Positions 43,961-51,725 of a stretch of 64,000 bases of DNA are shown in pieces (positions within the stretch are counted from its first letter, which is position 1; every line of letters starts with the position of its first letter). The DNA comes from an uncultured Alphaproteobacteria bacterium. Its GTDB lineage: Bacteria > Pseudomonadota > Alphaproteobacteria > SP197. The stretch is from positions 248,001 to 312,000 of the forward strand of contig OY282363.1 in assembly GCA_958295695.1 (NCBI GenBank), read 5' to 3'. The translations under genes were made by a program, and so were the position numbers. The notes below the pieces were generated by a model. It was given only the letters and a program-made list of their open reading frames with translations. It ran no database searches and had not been told where the DNA came from.

Positions 43961-44420
43961 CGCGGCGAGGCTTGCCCCCCTGCCCTCGAGGGTTTTCCTC
44001 TTGGCGTCCGGCCCGGTCCCGACGATCGCCTCCGGGGTCATGTCCGGGCCTTGACGACGGCGACGACCGTGTGGACGCGGGCGATGTCGCCGGCGCGGAA
44101 CGACAGGTTTCGGGGCGGGTTGAACTGCCGGACGGCGAGCGTCTCCGGCGTCCGGCGCAGCAGGCGCTTGATGTAGGCCGCGCCGTCGGCGAGTTCGATC
44201 ACCACGTCGTCGCCCGGCTTCGGCGGCAGGTTCGGGTTGACGTAGAGCAGGTCGCCGTGGCGGAACGCGGGTTCCTGGCTGTCGGAGCTCATGCGGACCG
44301 CGAAGGCGTCGCGGACCGAGGTCAGCACGTGGGGCCGCGGGACGTAGGACTCGACGATCCCGTTGTCGAAGAACAGGCCGTCCCGGCCGCCGCGGGCGTG
44401 GCCGAGGACGGGAACGTCGG
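43961..44420. repeat. Right copy of the ~460-bp direct repeat
   Basis: Matches 40951-41410 (offset 3010). It is continuous with the rest of the intact repressor gene, which indicates that this is the native sequence and that the left copy is the duplicate, or that a cross-over has created both. Confidence 0.95.
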
Positions 44421-44724
44421 CCGCGCCCGGGCGCGGCGGGTCCGCGAGGACGGCGCCGACGTCCCCTCCCGGGGCCAGGGGCTCGGGGCTCGGGCGGCGT
44501 CCCGTCGCCCGCGCGATGCGCGACAGGGTGCGCGTGCTCAGGACGTGTCCCGGACCGGACGCGGCCAGGAACTTCGTGAGCGTGGAGGGCGACAGGCCGG
44601 CGCGCCGCGCCAGCTCCGTCGGCCGCAGGCCGGTCTCCATCATGAGCCGGCGCAGGTCGGCGCGAAGGTTCTCGCGGTCCGAGCGGGCCGTCTCCGCGGG
44701 ACCGCGGCCGCGTTCCGTCCCCAT
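44038..44724 (-). CDS. Prophage repressor, HTH plus S24 (LexA-like) peptidase
   Basis: A 228-aa lambda-CI-like regulator. N-terminal XRE/Cro helix-turn-helix at about 32-55 (TELARRAGLSPSTLTKFLAA) and a C-terminal LexA/CI autoprotease domain with Ser149 in SDSQEP and Lys186 in AYIKRL. The usual Met of SMEP is Gln. It should keep the rightward phage operon silent until RecA-stimulated self-cleavage. The divergent start of the early genes is 79 bases away, and a GAAC-N7-GAAC box lies between. Its 3' half is duplicated at 41028-41410. Confidence 0.87.
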   Translation of the reverse strand: MGTERGRGPAETARSDRENLRADLRRLMMETGLRPTELARRAGLSPSTLTKFLAASGPGHVLSTRTLSRIARATGRRPSPEPLAPGGDVGAVLADPPRPGAADVPVLGHARGGRDGLFFDNGIVESYVPRPHVLTSVRDAFAVRMSSDSQEPAFRHGDLLYVNPNLPPKPGDDVVIELADGAAYIKRLLRRTPETLAVRQFNPPRNLSFRAGDIARVHTVVAVVKART

Positions 44725-44772
44725 GCGATTTTTTTCCTTGCTCCAACGTCGATCCGTTTATATCGAAGAAAG

Positions 44773-44787
44773 GAACATATCAAGAAC
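44773..44787. promoter_or_regulatory. LexA-box-like operator (GAAC-N7-GAAC)
   Basis: Exact direct repeat GAAC-ATATCAA-GAAC in the A/T-rich intergenic region between the repressor and the early operon. This is the published alphaproteobacterial SOS box (GTTC-N7-GTTC on the other strand). It overlaps the likely promoter region for the rightward operon (TTGCTC at 44738, TATA-like sequence at 44757-44764). Confidence 0.7.
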
Positions 44788-44803
44788 TATCGGAGGAGAT
44801 GCG

Positions 44804-45118
44804 ATGCCGGGACTGTCGCCGGACCCGCGCGCCGAGGGCGCCGGGCGGACGGACGAGTTCGTCCGCATGTGGAACGCCGGACGCGAGATCGCGGAGATCG
44901 CCCAGCACTTCGGCATCAGCCGCGCCGCGGCCATCTCCCGCGCCTCGCGCCTGCGGCGGCGGGGCCGGGAGCTCGTCCGCCGGTCGCCGAGGGAAACCTC
45001 CGAGGGGCGCAAGACGCGCCGCTGCCTGGGTTGCGGACGGCCGTTCATGAGCGGGCACATCGGCAACCGCCTGTGCTGGTCGTGCGCGGACGACGAGATC
45101 GTGGGAGGCCTGGCGTGA
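44804..45118 (+). CDS. Small HTH plus zinc-finger DNA-binding protein (phage early)
   Basis: A 104-aa basic protein. A helix-turn-helix-like segment (GREIAEIAQHFGISRAAAISRASRLRRRG, about 29-57) resembles the GcrA/sigma-like helix pair. The C-terminus has a CLGCGRPFMSGHIGNRLCWSC arrangement of four cysteines that probably binds zinc. First gene of the rightward phage operon, with a good GGAGGA site; coupled to the next gene (GTGA). Probably a transcription factor for phage genes, but no homologue is known to me by name. Confidence 0.6.
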   Translation: MPGLSPDPRAEGAGRTDEFVRMWNAGREIAEIAQHFGISRAAAISRASRLRRRGRELVRRSPRETSEGRKTRRCLGCGRPFMSGHIGNRLCWSCADDEIVGGLA

Positions 45119-45546
45119 ACGGCGGCGCGGCGTTCCGGGCCGCCCGCGGCGCGAGCCGGACCGCGACGGCGCCCGGCGCGCCCTGGACGGCCACGAGGGT
45201 CCTCCTGCGGCTGGAGGAGGCGGCCGAGACCCTGCGCCGCCTTCCGCCGCCCCACCGGCGGGCGAGGCTGACCTCATGGCCCGGGATCGTCCGCCGCGCG
45301 GCGGCGCCGGACGGGCCGCGGCGGACGCTCCGGGCCGTCGCGCAACCCGACGCCATCGACCGCATGGACGAGGCGCTCGTCTGGCTGGGCTGGCTGCCCG
45401 AGGCGACGGCCCGCATCGCCTGGGCGCGCGCGAACAGGGGGGCGTGGCGTGACATCGCCGCGCTCGCCGGGCTGAGCCCGCGCACCTGCCAGCGCCGCCT
45501 GATCGAGGGCCTGCTCGCCGTCGCCCAACGGCTCGGCCGGGATTGA
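45115..45546 (+). CDS. DUF6362 family protein (phage regulatory, HTH)
   Basis: A 143-aa protein. The N-terminal LLRLEEAAETLRRLPPPHRR and the DAIDRMDEALVWLGWLPEATARIAWARA segment match a DUF6362-type family found in alphaproteobacterial prophages. The C-terminal part (WRDIAALAGLSPRTCQRRLIEGL) is a sigma-region-4-like helix-turn-helix. It may act as a packaging or late-transcription regulator; the role is not established. GTG start at 45115. Confidence 0.6.
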   Translation: MNGGAAFRAARGASRTATAPGAPWTATRVLLRLEEAAETLRRLPPPHRRARLTSWPGIVRRAAAPDGPRRTLRAVAQPDAIDRMDEALVWLGWLPEATARIAWARANRGAWRDIAALAGLSPRTCQRRLIEGLLAVAQRLGRD

Positions 45547-45562
45547 TATTCCTATTTTGTTC

Positions 45563-45592
45563 TTGACATGGATGGCGCGTTCGGGGCATGTT
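45563..45592 (+). promoter_or_regulatory. Late promoter with a possible second SOS-like box
   Basis: Perfect TTGACA at 45563-45568 with CATGTT at 45587-45592 (18-base spacer), in the 135-base gap before the terminase genes. GTTC-N7-GTTT at 45579-45593, one base off a LexA box, overlaps the -10. GTTCTTGACATG at 45559-45570 is the complement-like partner of the GTTCTTGATATG in the first operator. Confidence 0.5.
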
Positions 45593-45681
45593 TTCGTTCC
45601 ACGCTCGCGGAGTCGTCCCGACGCCACGCGGGTGGACGTCCGGTTCCTCCGTTCCCGGCGCCGGCCCGCGGGAGACAGACC

Positions 45682-45921
45682 TTGGCAGACTTGGAGAAGG
45701 CCGCGGCGCCGGCCCCGGCCGACACGCTGTCCGCGGCCGTCGTCGAGGCGTTCCGCGACGACTTCGCGCGGCACGGCCGCGACGCCGTCGAGCGGCTGCG
45801 CAAGGACGACCTCAAGAGCTACATGGGCCTGGTCTGCCGGCTGACGCCCGCCCGTCCGCGCGAGGACGCCGGATTCGCGGTCGTCCACACGATCATCGAC
45901 CTCGCGGGACCGCATGGCTGA
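45682..45921 (+). CDS. Putative terminase small subunit
   Basis: A 79-aa protein starting with TTG (MADLEKAAAPAP), preceded by GGGAGA. The core VVEAFRDDFARHGRDAVERLRKDDLKSYMGLVCRLTP has the helical pattern of small packaging subunits in this kind of prophage, and the gene sits immediately before terL, overlapping it by eight bases. Function by position and pattern, not by a strong domain. Confidence 0.55.
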   Translation: MADLEKAAAPAPADTLSAAVVEAFRDDFARHGRDAVERLRKDDLKSYMGLVCRLTPARPREDAGFAVVHTIIDLAGPHG

Positions 45922-47371
45922 CCGCGTGACGCTGAACTACCGTCCGGCGGGCGCGACGCTGCGCGACTTCCACGATTCCGGCGACCTGATGCGGATCGTC
46001 CTGGGGCCGCTGGGAAGCGGCAAGACGACCGCCTGCTGCATGGAGATCTGGCGCCGCATGACCCTGCAGCCGGCGGGGCCGGACGGCGCGCGCCGCGCGC
46101 GCTGGCTCGCGGTGCGCAACACCTATCCGCAGCTCGCGACGACGACGATCCCCGAATGGCGGGGCCTGTTCGACGACCGGTTCGGCCGCTTCGCCGCGAC
46201 CAGGCCGCCGACCCACCGCGTCCGCGCGGCCCTGGACGACGGCACCCGCGTCGAGGCCGATCTGATCTTCATGGCGCTCGACGAACCGGGCGGCGCCGAC
46301 AAGCTGCGCGGGATGCAGCTCACCGGCGTCTGGTTCAACGAGCTGCGCGAGATCCCTCGCGGCGTCGTGACCATGGGCCTGGGCCGCGTCGGCCGCTATC
46401 CGCCCCGGCGCGAGGGCGGCGCGGGCTGGTTCGGGGCGATCGCCGACACCAACCCCTGCGACGAGGACCACTGGCTCTACCGCGTCGCGGAGGTCCGGCG
46501 TCCCGAGGGCTGGCGGGTCTTCCGCCAGCCCGGCGGCGTGCTGCGCGACGGCGGCGGATGGCGCGAGAACCCGGACGCCGAGAACCTGGCCAACCTGCCC
46601 GGGGGCTACTACGCGAACCAGCTTCCCGGCGGCGGCGACGACTGGATCCGCGTCTTCCTGGCGAGCGAATACGGCTTCGTCGCGGACGGCAAGCCGGTGT
46701 TTCCCGAGTATGCCGACAACGTCCATTGCCGCGAGGCGGAGCCGCTGCCCGGCGTTCCGGCGACGGTCGGGATCGACTTCGGACTCTCGCCCGCGGCGCT
46801 CTTCGCCCAGCGGTTGCCCGACGGCCGCGTCCTCTGGTTCGACGAGCTGGTCGCCGCGGAGATCGGCGCCCTGCGCTTCGCCGAGGCGCTCAAGGGGCAC
46901 ATCGCCCTGCGCTGGCCCGATCTCGAGCTGCGCTTCGTCGGGGACCCGTCCGGGGCCGCCCGCGCGCAGACCGACGAGCGGACCGTCTTCGAGATCCTGC
47001 GCGGCCGGGGCTTCGCCGTCCGCGCCGCGGCGACCAACGCCTTCGCGCCGCGGCGGGAGGCCGTGGCCGCGCCCCTGACCAGGATGGTCGACGGGAACCC
47101 CGGCTTCGTCCTGCACCCGAGGTGCGTCACCGCGCGCCGCGCCCTGATGGGCGGCTACTGTTTCCGCCGGTTGCGGGTTTCGGGGCTGGCGCGGTTCCGC
47201 GACGCGCCGGAGAAGAACGAATTCAGCCACGTCGCCGACGCCGGGCAGTACGCCAACCTGGACCTGGGCGAGGGCCCGCGCGGTCCGGCCGGGCGCCGGC
47301 GCGGCCGGCGCCAGCCGCGGCAGGCGCTCCAGGACTACGACGTCCTGGCGGGCCCGCCCTCCGGCCCCTGA
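45914..47371 (+). CDS. terL: Terminase large subunit
   Basis: The DNA-packaging motor, 485 aa. ATPase: Walker A GPLGSGKT at 31-38, Walker B LIFMALDE with the catalytic Glu, and a coupling motif near FGAIADTNPCDEDHW. Nuclease domain (about 285 on): VGIDFGLSP and VGDPSGAARAQ carry metal-binding Asp. The length and order (terS, terL, portal) are those of T7-like podovirus prophages. Confidence 0.9.
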   Translation: MADRVTLNYRPAGATLRDFHDSGDLMRIVLGPLGSGKTTACCMEIWRRMTLQPAGPDGARRARWLAVRNTYPQLATTTIPEWRGLFDDRFGRFAATRPPTHRVRAALDDGTRVEADLIFMALDEPGGADKLRGMQLTGVWFNELREIPRGVVTMGLGRVGRYPPRREGGAGWFGAIADTNPCDEDHWLYRVAEVRRPEGWRVFRQPGGVLRDGGGWRENPDAENLANLPGGYYANQLPGGGDDWIRVFLASEYGFVADGKPVFPEYADNVHCREAEPLPGVPATVGIDFGLSPAALFAQRLPDGRVLWFDELVAAEIGALRFAEALKGHIALRWPDLELRFVGDPSGAARAQTDERTVFEILRGRGFAVRAAATNAFAPRREAVAAPLTRMVDGNPGFVLHPRCVTARRALMGGYCFRRLRVSGLARFRDAPEKNEFSHVADAGQYANLDLGEGPRGPAGRRRGRRQPRQALQDYDVLAGPPSGP

Positions 47372-47400
47372 CTCCAGCATCGATCCGCGAGGAGAGAGCC

Positions 47401-47598
47401 ATGAGCTTCCTGATTCCCAGGCCCGGACCCGTGCCGCCGCCGGTTCCGAGGATCGACGACGACGAGTCGCGGGCCGCGGTCGCGGCGACGCGCGAGCGGG
47501 AACGCCGGCGGCGCGGCGGGCTGGCGACCATCCTGACGAGCGGGCGGGGCGTCGCCGGACCGGCGCCCGTCCGCGGAAAGACCCTCCTGGGCGAATAG
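47401..47598 (+). CDS. Small phage protein between terminase and portal
   Basis: A 65-aa proline- and arginine-rich protein (MSFLIPRPGPVPPPVPRIDDDESR, then RGGLATILTSGRGV...TLLGE). Small proteins with this TILTSG...TLLG ending are regularly encoded between terL and portal genes in podovirus-type prophages; role unknown. Good GAGGAGAG site before the ATG. Confidence 0.7.
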   Translation: MSFLIPRPGPVPPPVPRIDDDESRAAVAATRERERRRRGGLATILTSGRGVAGPAPVRGKTLLGE

Positions 47599-47638
47599 CC
47601 GCGGCCGGGAACCATCGAGCGGGCGACGCGAGGCATCC

Positions 47639-49228
47639 ATGACATCACTGGCCGATTCGGTCCTGCGCCGCCAGGAGGAGCTGGCCGGCGAACGCCGGAC
47701 CTGGGAACACGCCTGGGCGGAGATCGCCGACTTCGTGCTGCCGCGCCGGGCGAGCTTCCAGGCCCGGCCCGGGCCGGGCGAGACCCGCGTGAAGGGCGGC
47801 AAGGTCTTCGACTCGACCGCGATCCACGCCAACGAGCTGCTGGCCGCGGGGCTGCACGGCATGCTGACGAACCCGGCGGAACGCTGGTTCGGCCTGAAGA
47901 CCGGCGCGGCCCGGGCCGGCGTCCCGGCCGACGCCGGACGCTGGCTGGAAGCGGTCGAGGACGCCATGCGCGGCGTCTTCGCCAGCCCCGACAGCCGTTT
48001 CGCGCCGGCGATCCACGAGCTCTATCTCGACCTCGGCGCCTTCGGAACCGCGGCCATGTTCGTGGGCGAGCGCCTGGGCGAGGCGGGCCACGCCGCGCCC
48101 GGCGGCCTGCTCTTCCGCACCCACCATCTGGCCGAGATCTTCCCGAGCGAAGGCGCCTTCGGCCAGGTCGACACGGTCTACCGGCGGTTCTCCTGGAGCG
48201 CGCGGCGGATGGTCGAGCGCTGGGGCGAGGCGGGCGTGAGCGCGGCGGCGCGCCGCGCCGCCGGGACGAGACCGGAGACGACGTTCGACATCGTCCACGG
48301 CGTCTTCCCGCGCCGCGAACGCGCGCGCGGGCGCAACGACGGCCCGCACAAGCCCTGGGCGAGCGTCCACGTCGAGGCGGCGAGCCGCCACGTGCTGGAG
48401 GACGGCGGCTTCGACGACTTCCCCTATCTCGTGCCGCGCTGGGCCAAGGTGCCGGGCGAGGGCTTCGGACGGTCGCCGGCCTGGACCATGCTGCCCGACA
48501 TCAAGATGTTGAACGCGATGTCGAAGACGGTCATCAGGGCCGCGCAGAAGATCGTGGACCCGCCGCTGCTGGTGGCCGACGACGGCGTGATCCAGCCCGT
48601 GACGACCGTGCCCGGCGGGCTCAACTACGGCGGCGTCGATCCCGGCGGACGCCAGCTCATCCAGCCGCTCGCGACCGGCGCGCGCATCGACATCGGCCTC
48701 GACATGATGGAACAGCGCCGGTCCGCCATCCGGGACGCCTTCTTCGTCGGCCTGATGCGGACGCCGGAATCGCCGCGACGCACGGCGACCCAGGTGCTGC
48801 AGGAGACCGAGGAGCGCATGCGCATGATGAGCCCGGTGCTGGGCCGCCTGCGGAGCGAGCTCCTGGGTCCCCTGGTGCGCCGGGTCTTCGGCCTGCTGGC
48901 CCGCGCCGGCCTCCTGCCGCCCGCCCCGCCCTCCCTGGCGGGCCGGCGCCTCGAGGTGGAATATGTCTCGCCCATCGCGCGCGCCCAGCGGGCCGCCGAG
49001 ATGGCGGGCGTGGCGCGCACCTTCGAGGCGGTGACGCCCCTCGCCCAGATCGATCCGGGCCTGTGGGACCTGTTCGACCTCGAGGCGCTGGCCCGCCGCG
49101 CGGCCGACGTGAACGGGGCGCCGGCCGCGGCGGTCAGGAGCGAGGCCGAGGTGGCGCGCCTGCGGGCCGAACGCGAACGCCGGGCGGCCGAGGCCGGGGA
49201 ACCGGCCGCGGAGCCGGTCCGTGTCTGA
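47639..49228 (+). CDS. Portal (head-tail connector) protein
   Basis: A 529-aa protein of the T7 gp8/Head-tail_con family: forms the dodecameric portal at the capsid vertex. Recognisable stretches are LPRRASF, KVFDSTAIHANELLAAGLHGMLTNPAERWF, the FPYLVPRWAKVPGEGFGRSPAWTMLPDIKMLN block and the TATQVLQETEERMRMMSPVLGRL helices. The C-terminal 40 residues are a charged helix. Overlaps the next gene by eight bases. Confidence 0.92.
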   Translation: MTSLADSVLRRQEELAGERRTWEHAWAEIADFVLPRRASFQARPGPGETRVKGGKVFDSTAIHANELLAAGLHGMLTNPAERWFGLKTGAARAGVPADAGRWLEAVEDAMRGVFASPDSRFAPAIHELYLDLGAFGTAAMFVGERLGEAGHAAPGGLLFRTHHLAEIFPSEGAFGQVDTVYRRFSWSARRMVERWGEAGVSAAARRAAGTRPETTFDIVHGVFPRRERARGRNDGPHKPWASVHVEAASRHVLEDGGFDDFPYLVPRWAKVPGEGFGRSPAWTMLPDIKMLNAMSKTVIRAAQKIVDPPLLVADDGVIQPVTTVPGGLNYGGVDPGGRQLIQPLATGARIDIGLDMMEQRRSAIRDAFFVGLMRTPESPRRTATQVLQETEERMRMMSPVLGRLRSELLGPLVRRVFGLLARAGLLPPAPPSLAGRRLEVEYVSPIARAQRAAEMAGVARTFEAVTPLAQIDPGLWDLFDLEALARRAADVNGAPAAAVRSEAEVARLRAERERRAAEAGEPAAEPVRV

Positions 49229-49499
49229 GGGCGCCGCCGCGTGGGGCCCGGGGCGCCGGCGCCGCCGGGCCGACTACCGCCGCTGCTTCGCCACGCCCGA
49301 GGGCCGGCGCGTGCTGGCCGACCTCTACCGCTTCTGCGGCATGGCGACGCCCAGCTTCGTCGCCGGGCGCGCCGACGAGACCGCCTTCAACGAGGGCAAG
49401 CGCCGGGTGTTCCTGCGCGTCGCGGGCTTCCTGGAGCTCGACGGCGAGCGCGTCCGCCGCATGGCGGGCGAGGACCCGGACGACGCCCCGGCCGGCTGA
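49221..49499 (+). CDS. Bbp19-like phage protein
   Basis: A 92-aa protein with RRADYRRCFATPEGRRVLADLYRFCGM, the signature of the Bbp19 family named from Bordetella phage BPP-1. Probably a minor structural or assembly factor. GTG start at 49221 inside the portal stop. Confidence 0.75.
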   Translation: MSEGAAAWGPGRRRRRADYRRCFATPEGRRVLADLYRFCGMATPSFVAGRADETAFNEGKRRVFLRVAGFLELDGERVRRMAGEDPDDAPAG

Positions 49500-49583
49500 C
49501 CGGCGCGCCGACGACCGGGAGCGGCGGCGGTCCCCGCGCCCGTCGAAGGGGACCGGCCCATCGCCATGGAAAGGACACGGACC

Positions 49584-51608
49584 ATGCCGCGCGACGACCG
49601 GACGGGGAGCGCGACGCTCCTGGGCGAGGCCGGCGGGGAGGCGGACGCCTTCGTCGTCACCCCGGAGATGACCGCGCCCGAGCCCGTTCCCGACGCCGAC
49701 GCGGCGCGGATCGCGCGCCTGCGCCGCGCCTCGTTCCGCACCGGGGCGGAACTCGACCTCCTGGCGGCGCTGGGCCGCGCGGGCGCGGAGAGCCATGGCG
49801 ACGACCGGCTGGACGACGCCGAGGCCCGGAGCCTGTTCCGCGGGCGGTTGGCGCTGCTGGCGCGCGAGGCGCTCGACCGGGCCGCCCGGACGCACGGACC
49901 GGCCGACGGCCCGACGGAGGCCGCGACGCGCGACGGCCTGGAGGGCATGGCGGCGCGGGTGGAGGACGAGGCCGCGCGGGCCAGGGTCCGGCGCGCCGAG
50001 GAACGCGCGCTCGACACGCTGGAGGCCGCGGCGGACGACCTCGCCGACCGGACCCGCCGGTCGCCCGGCCTCGCGGACGGCTACGCGGCCCAGCTCGACG
50101 GGCTCGCGGCGCGCTACGCGGACGCGCTGCCCGACGAGCGGCTGTCCGCGTTCCGCGCCAACATGGGCCGCGAGCTCCTCGAGGCGCGCGTCCTGGGCCT
50201 GGCCGAAGCCGGCCGCGCCGGCGAGGCCCGCGCCGCCCTGGCCGGGAGCGGTCTGCCCGACGGCGAGGCCGCCTTCCTGGAGTGGGGAATCGTCGAGGCC
50301 GTCCGTCTTCGCCGGCGCGAGAAGGGCCGCGCCGGCGTCCGCCGGATCCTGGCGCTGCGCCGCCGCATCGCCGAGGGGGACGACGTGGGCCGCGACGTCG
50401 ACAGGGCCGAGGCGAGCGGCGAGATCGCGCCGGCGTCGGCCCGGCGTCTGCGGCGACTCCGCCGCGAACGCGGCGAACGCGAGACGCGGCAAGACGAACT
50501 GGTGGAGACCGCCGAGAAGATCGTCACCGGCGAGATGTCCCCGGACGGCCTTTCCGGCGACGTCCGCCAGCGGGCGGCCGACGCCTACTGGGAACGGGCC
50601 GCGCCCGCCGTGCTGGAGGATTTCGAGGGTCCCGCGCTCCTGGACGCCGAGGCCCGGCTGATCGAGAGCCTGGGCGCGCTCCCGGCGTCCGAACACCGTC
50701 GGCTCGCCTGGGGGCTGCGGTCCGGCGACGCCGGCGAACGGGGCGCCGCGGCCTCCGCGATCGACGACCTGCGCCGCCGGGACGAGCGGCTGGCGGCCCG
50801 CTTCACGGACGAGGAACTGCGCCACGCCCACTACCTTGGAGAAGCCATGAAATACCGGAAAACCGCGCTCGAACGGTCCGCCGATCCCGGCGCGATCCCG
50901 GGCGGCAACTCGGCCCTGGCCGGGGAACCGGCGCCGCCAATCCCGAAGTACAAGACCTCGTTCTTCAACGCGCCCCTCGACCCCGAGACGTCCAAGTGCG
51001 GCGAGAGCAACGCGGTCTGCCGGCGCCGGATGTGGGGCGCGGTGAAGGCCCTGCCCGGCGTCACGCGGACCGAGGCCCACGTCTACATGGAGATCTTCGC
51101 CGCGGAAGGCGGCATGGCCATGGACGGAGAGACGAAGGCGGGCGTCCTGCCCAGGACCCTCGCCAGTCTCATGGGGAAGGGCAAGCTCCCCGCCATGGAG
51201 CCGGGAACCCCGCCCCGCGATCTGACGTTGCCGCAAGTCGCCGCGTTCTACCGGGCCTACATGGACGACGTCTTCGGCGGCGTCACCGGCGACAGCCGCG
51301 CCGCGATGACGGCCGTCGACGACATCCAGGTCATGTCCGCGGTCGGCGACGCCGTGTTCCGCCACGGGGGGCCGGACGGGACGAGGCTCGTGCAGGAGGC
51401 GATCAACGCCGCCGTCGAGGACAAGATCGCCGCCGACGCGATTTTCGGCGATCGCACCCTCGACGCCCTCGCGACGGTCGCGAGGGACGCCGGCCGGCGC
51501 CGTGCGTTCCTCGACGCGCTGGCGGAGAAGCGACACGAGAACCGTTCGGGCGAGACCGCCCGCAACGAACACTTCCGCTTCGCCCCGGACTCCGGCTCCG
51601 AACCCTGA
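49584..51608 (+). CDS. Internal virion protein with C-terminal muramidase (GH108-like)
   Basis: A 674-aa protein. The N-terminal 420 residues are helical and strongly charged (repeated Ala/Arg/Glu), like an ejected internal protein. From about 490 the C-terminus resembles GH108 (ZliS) lysozymes: VYMEIFAAEGG with Glu508 as candidate catalyst, DGETKAGVLPRTLA (GGETKYGI in the family), LTLPQVAAFYRAYM and FGDRTLDALA. It may open the wall during DNA entry and could also serve as the endolysin, as no other is seen. ATG at 49584 has AAGGA at good spacing; ATG 49566 is an alternative. Confidence 0.7.
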   Translation: MPRDDRTGSATLLGEAGGEADAFVVTPEMTAPEPVPDADAARIARLRRASFRTGAELDLLAALGRAGAESHGDDRLDDAEARSLFRGRLALLAREALDRAARTHGPADGPTEAATRDGLEGMAARVEDEAARARVRRAEERALDTLEAAADDLADRTRRSPGLADGYAAQLDGLAARYADALPDERLSAFRANMGRELLEARVLGLAEAGRAGEARAALAGSGLPDGEAAFLEWGIVEAVRLRRREKGRAGVRRILALRRRIAEGDDVGRDVDRAEASGEIAPASARRLRRLRRERGERETRQDELVETAEKIVTGEMSPDGLSGDVRQRAADAYWERAAPAVLEDFEGPALLDAEARLIESLGALPASEHRRLAWGLRSGDAGERGAAASAIDDLRRRDERLAARFTDEELRHAHYLGEAMKYRKTALERSADPGAIPGGNSALAGEPAPPIPKYKTSFFNAPLDPETSKCGESNAVCRRRMWGAVKALPGVTRTEAHVYMEIFAAEGGMAMDGETKAGVLPRTLASLMGKGKLPAMEPGTPPRDLTLPQVAAFYRAYMDDVFGGVTGDSRAAMTAVDDIQVMSAVGDAVFRHGGPDGTRLVQEAINAAVEDKIAADAIFGDRTLDALATVARDAGRRRAFLDALAEKRHENRSGETARNEHFRFAPDSGSEP

Positions 51609-51725
51609 GCGTCCGGCCGGAGGCGCTCGCTTTCGCCGCGTCCGCCGGGGGTCGCGGCTCCGGCCTCATTCGCGCCATACTGTCCGTGGAGGCTGCCCGG
51701 GCCGCGGGCGCGGAAAGGGAGCGTC

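Noticed and set aside
40951..44420. The direct repeats as attL/attR of the prophage
   Set aside because: Both copies are on the same side of the phage genes and bracket only the R-M cassette; no integrase is near.
49134..51572. 812-codon minus-strand frame under the muramidase-fused protein
   Set aside because: No domain, no coupling to neighbours, and opposite to the phage operon; antisense shadow.
51609..51725. Separate promoter for the ankyrin gene (CATACT at 51676)
   Set aside because: A -10-like hexamer without a recognisable -35; a morons-style own promoter is plausible but not shown.
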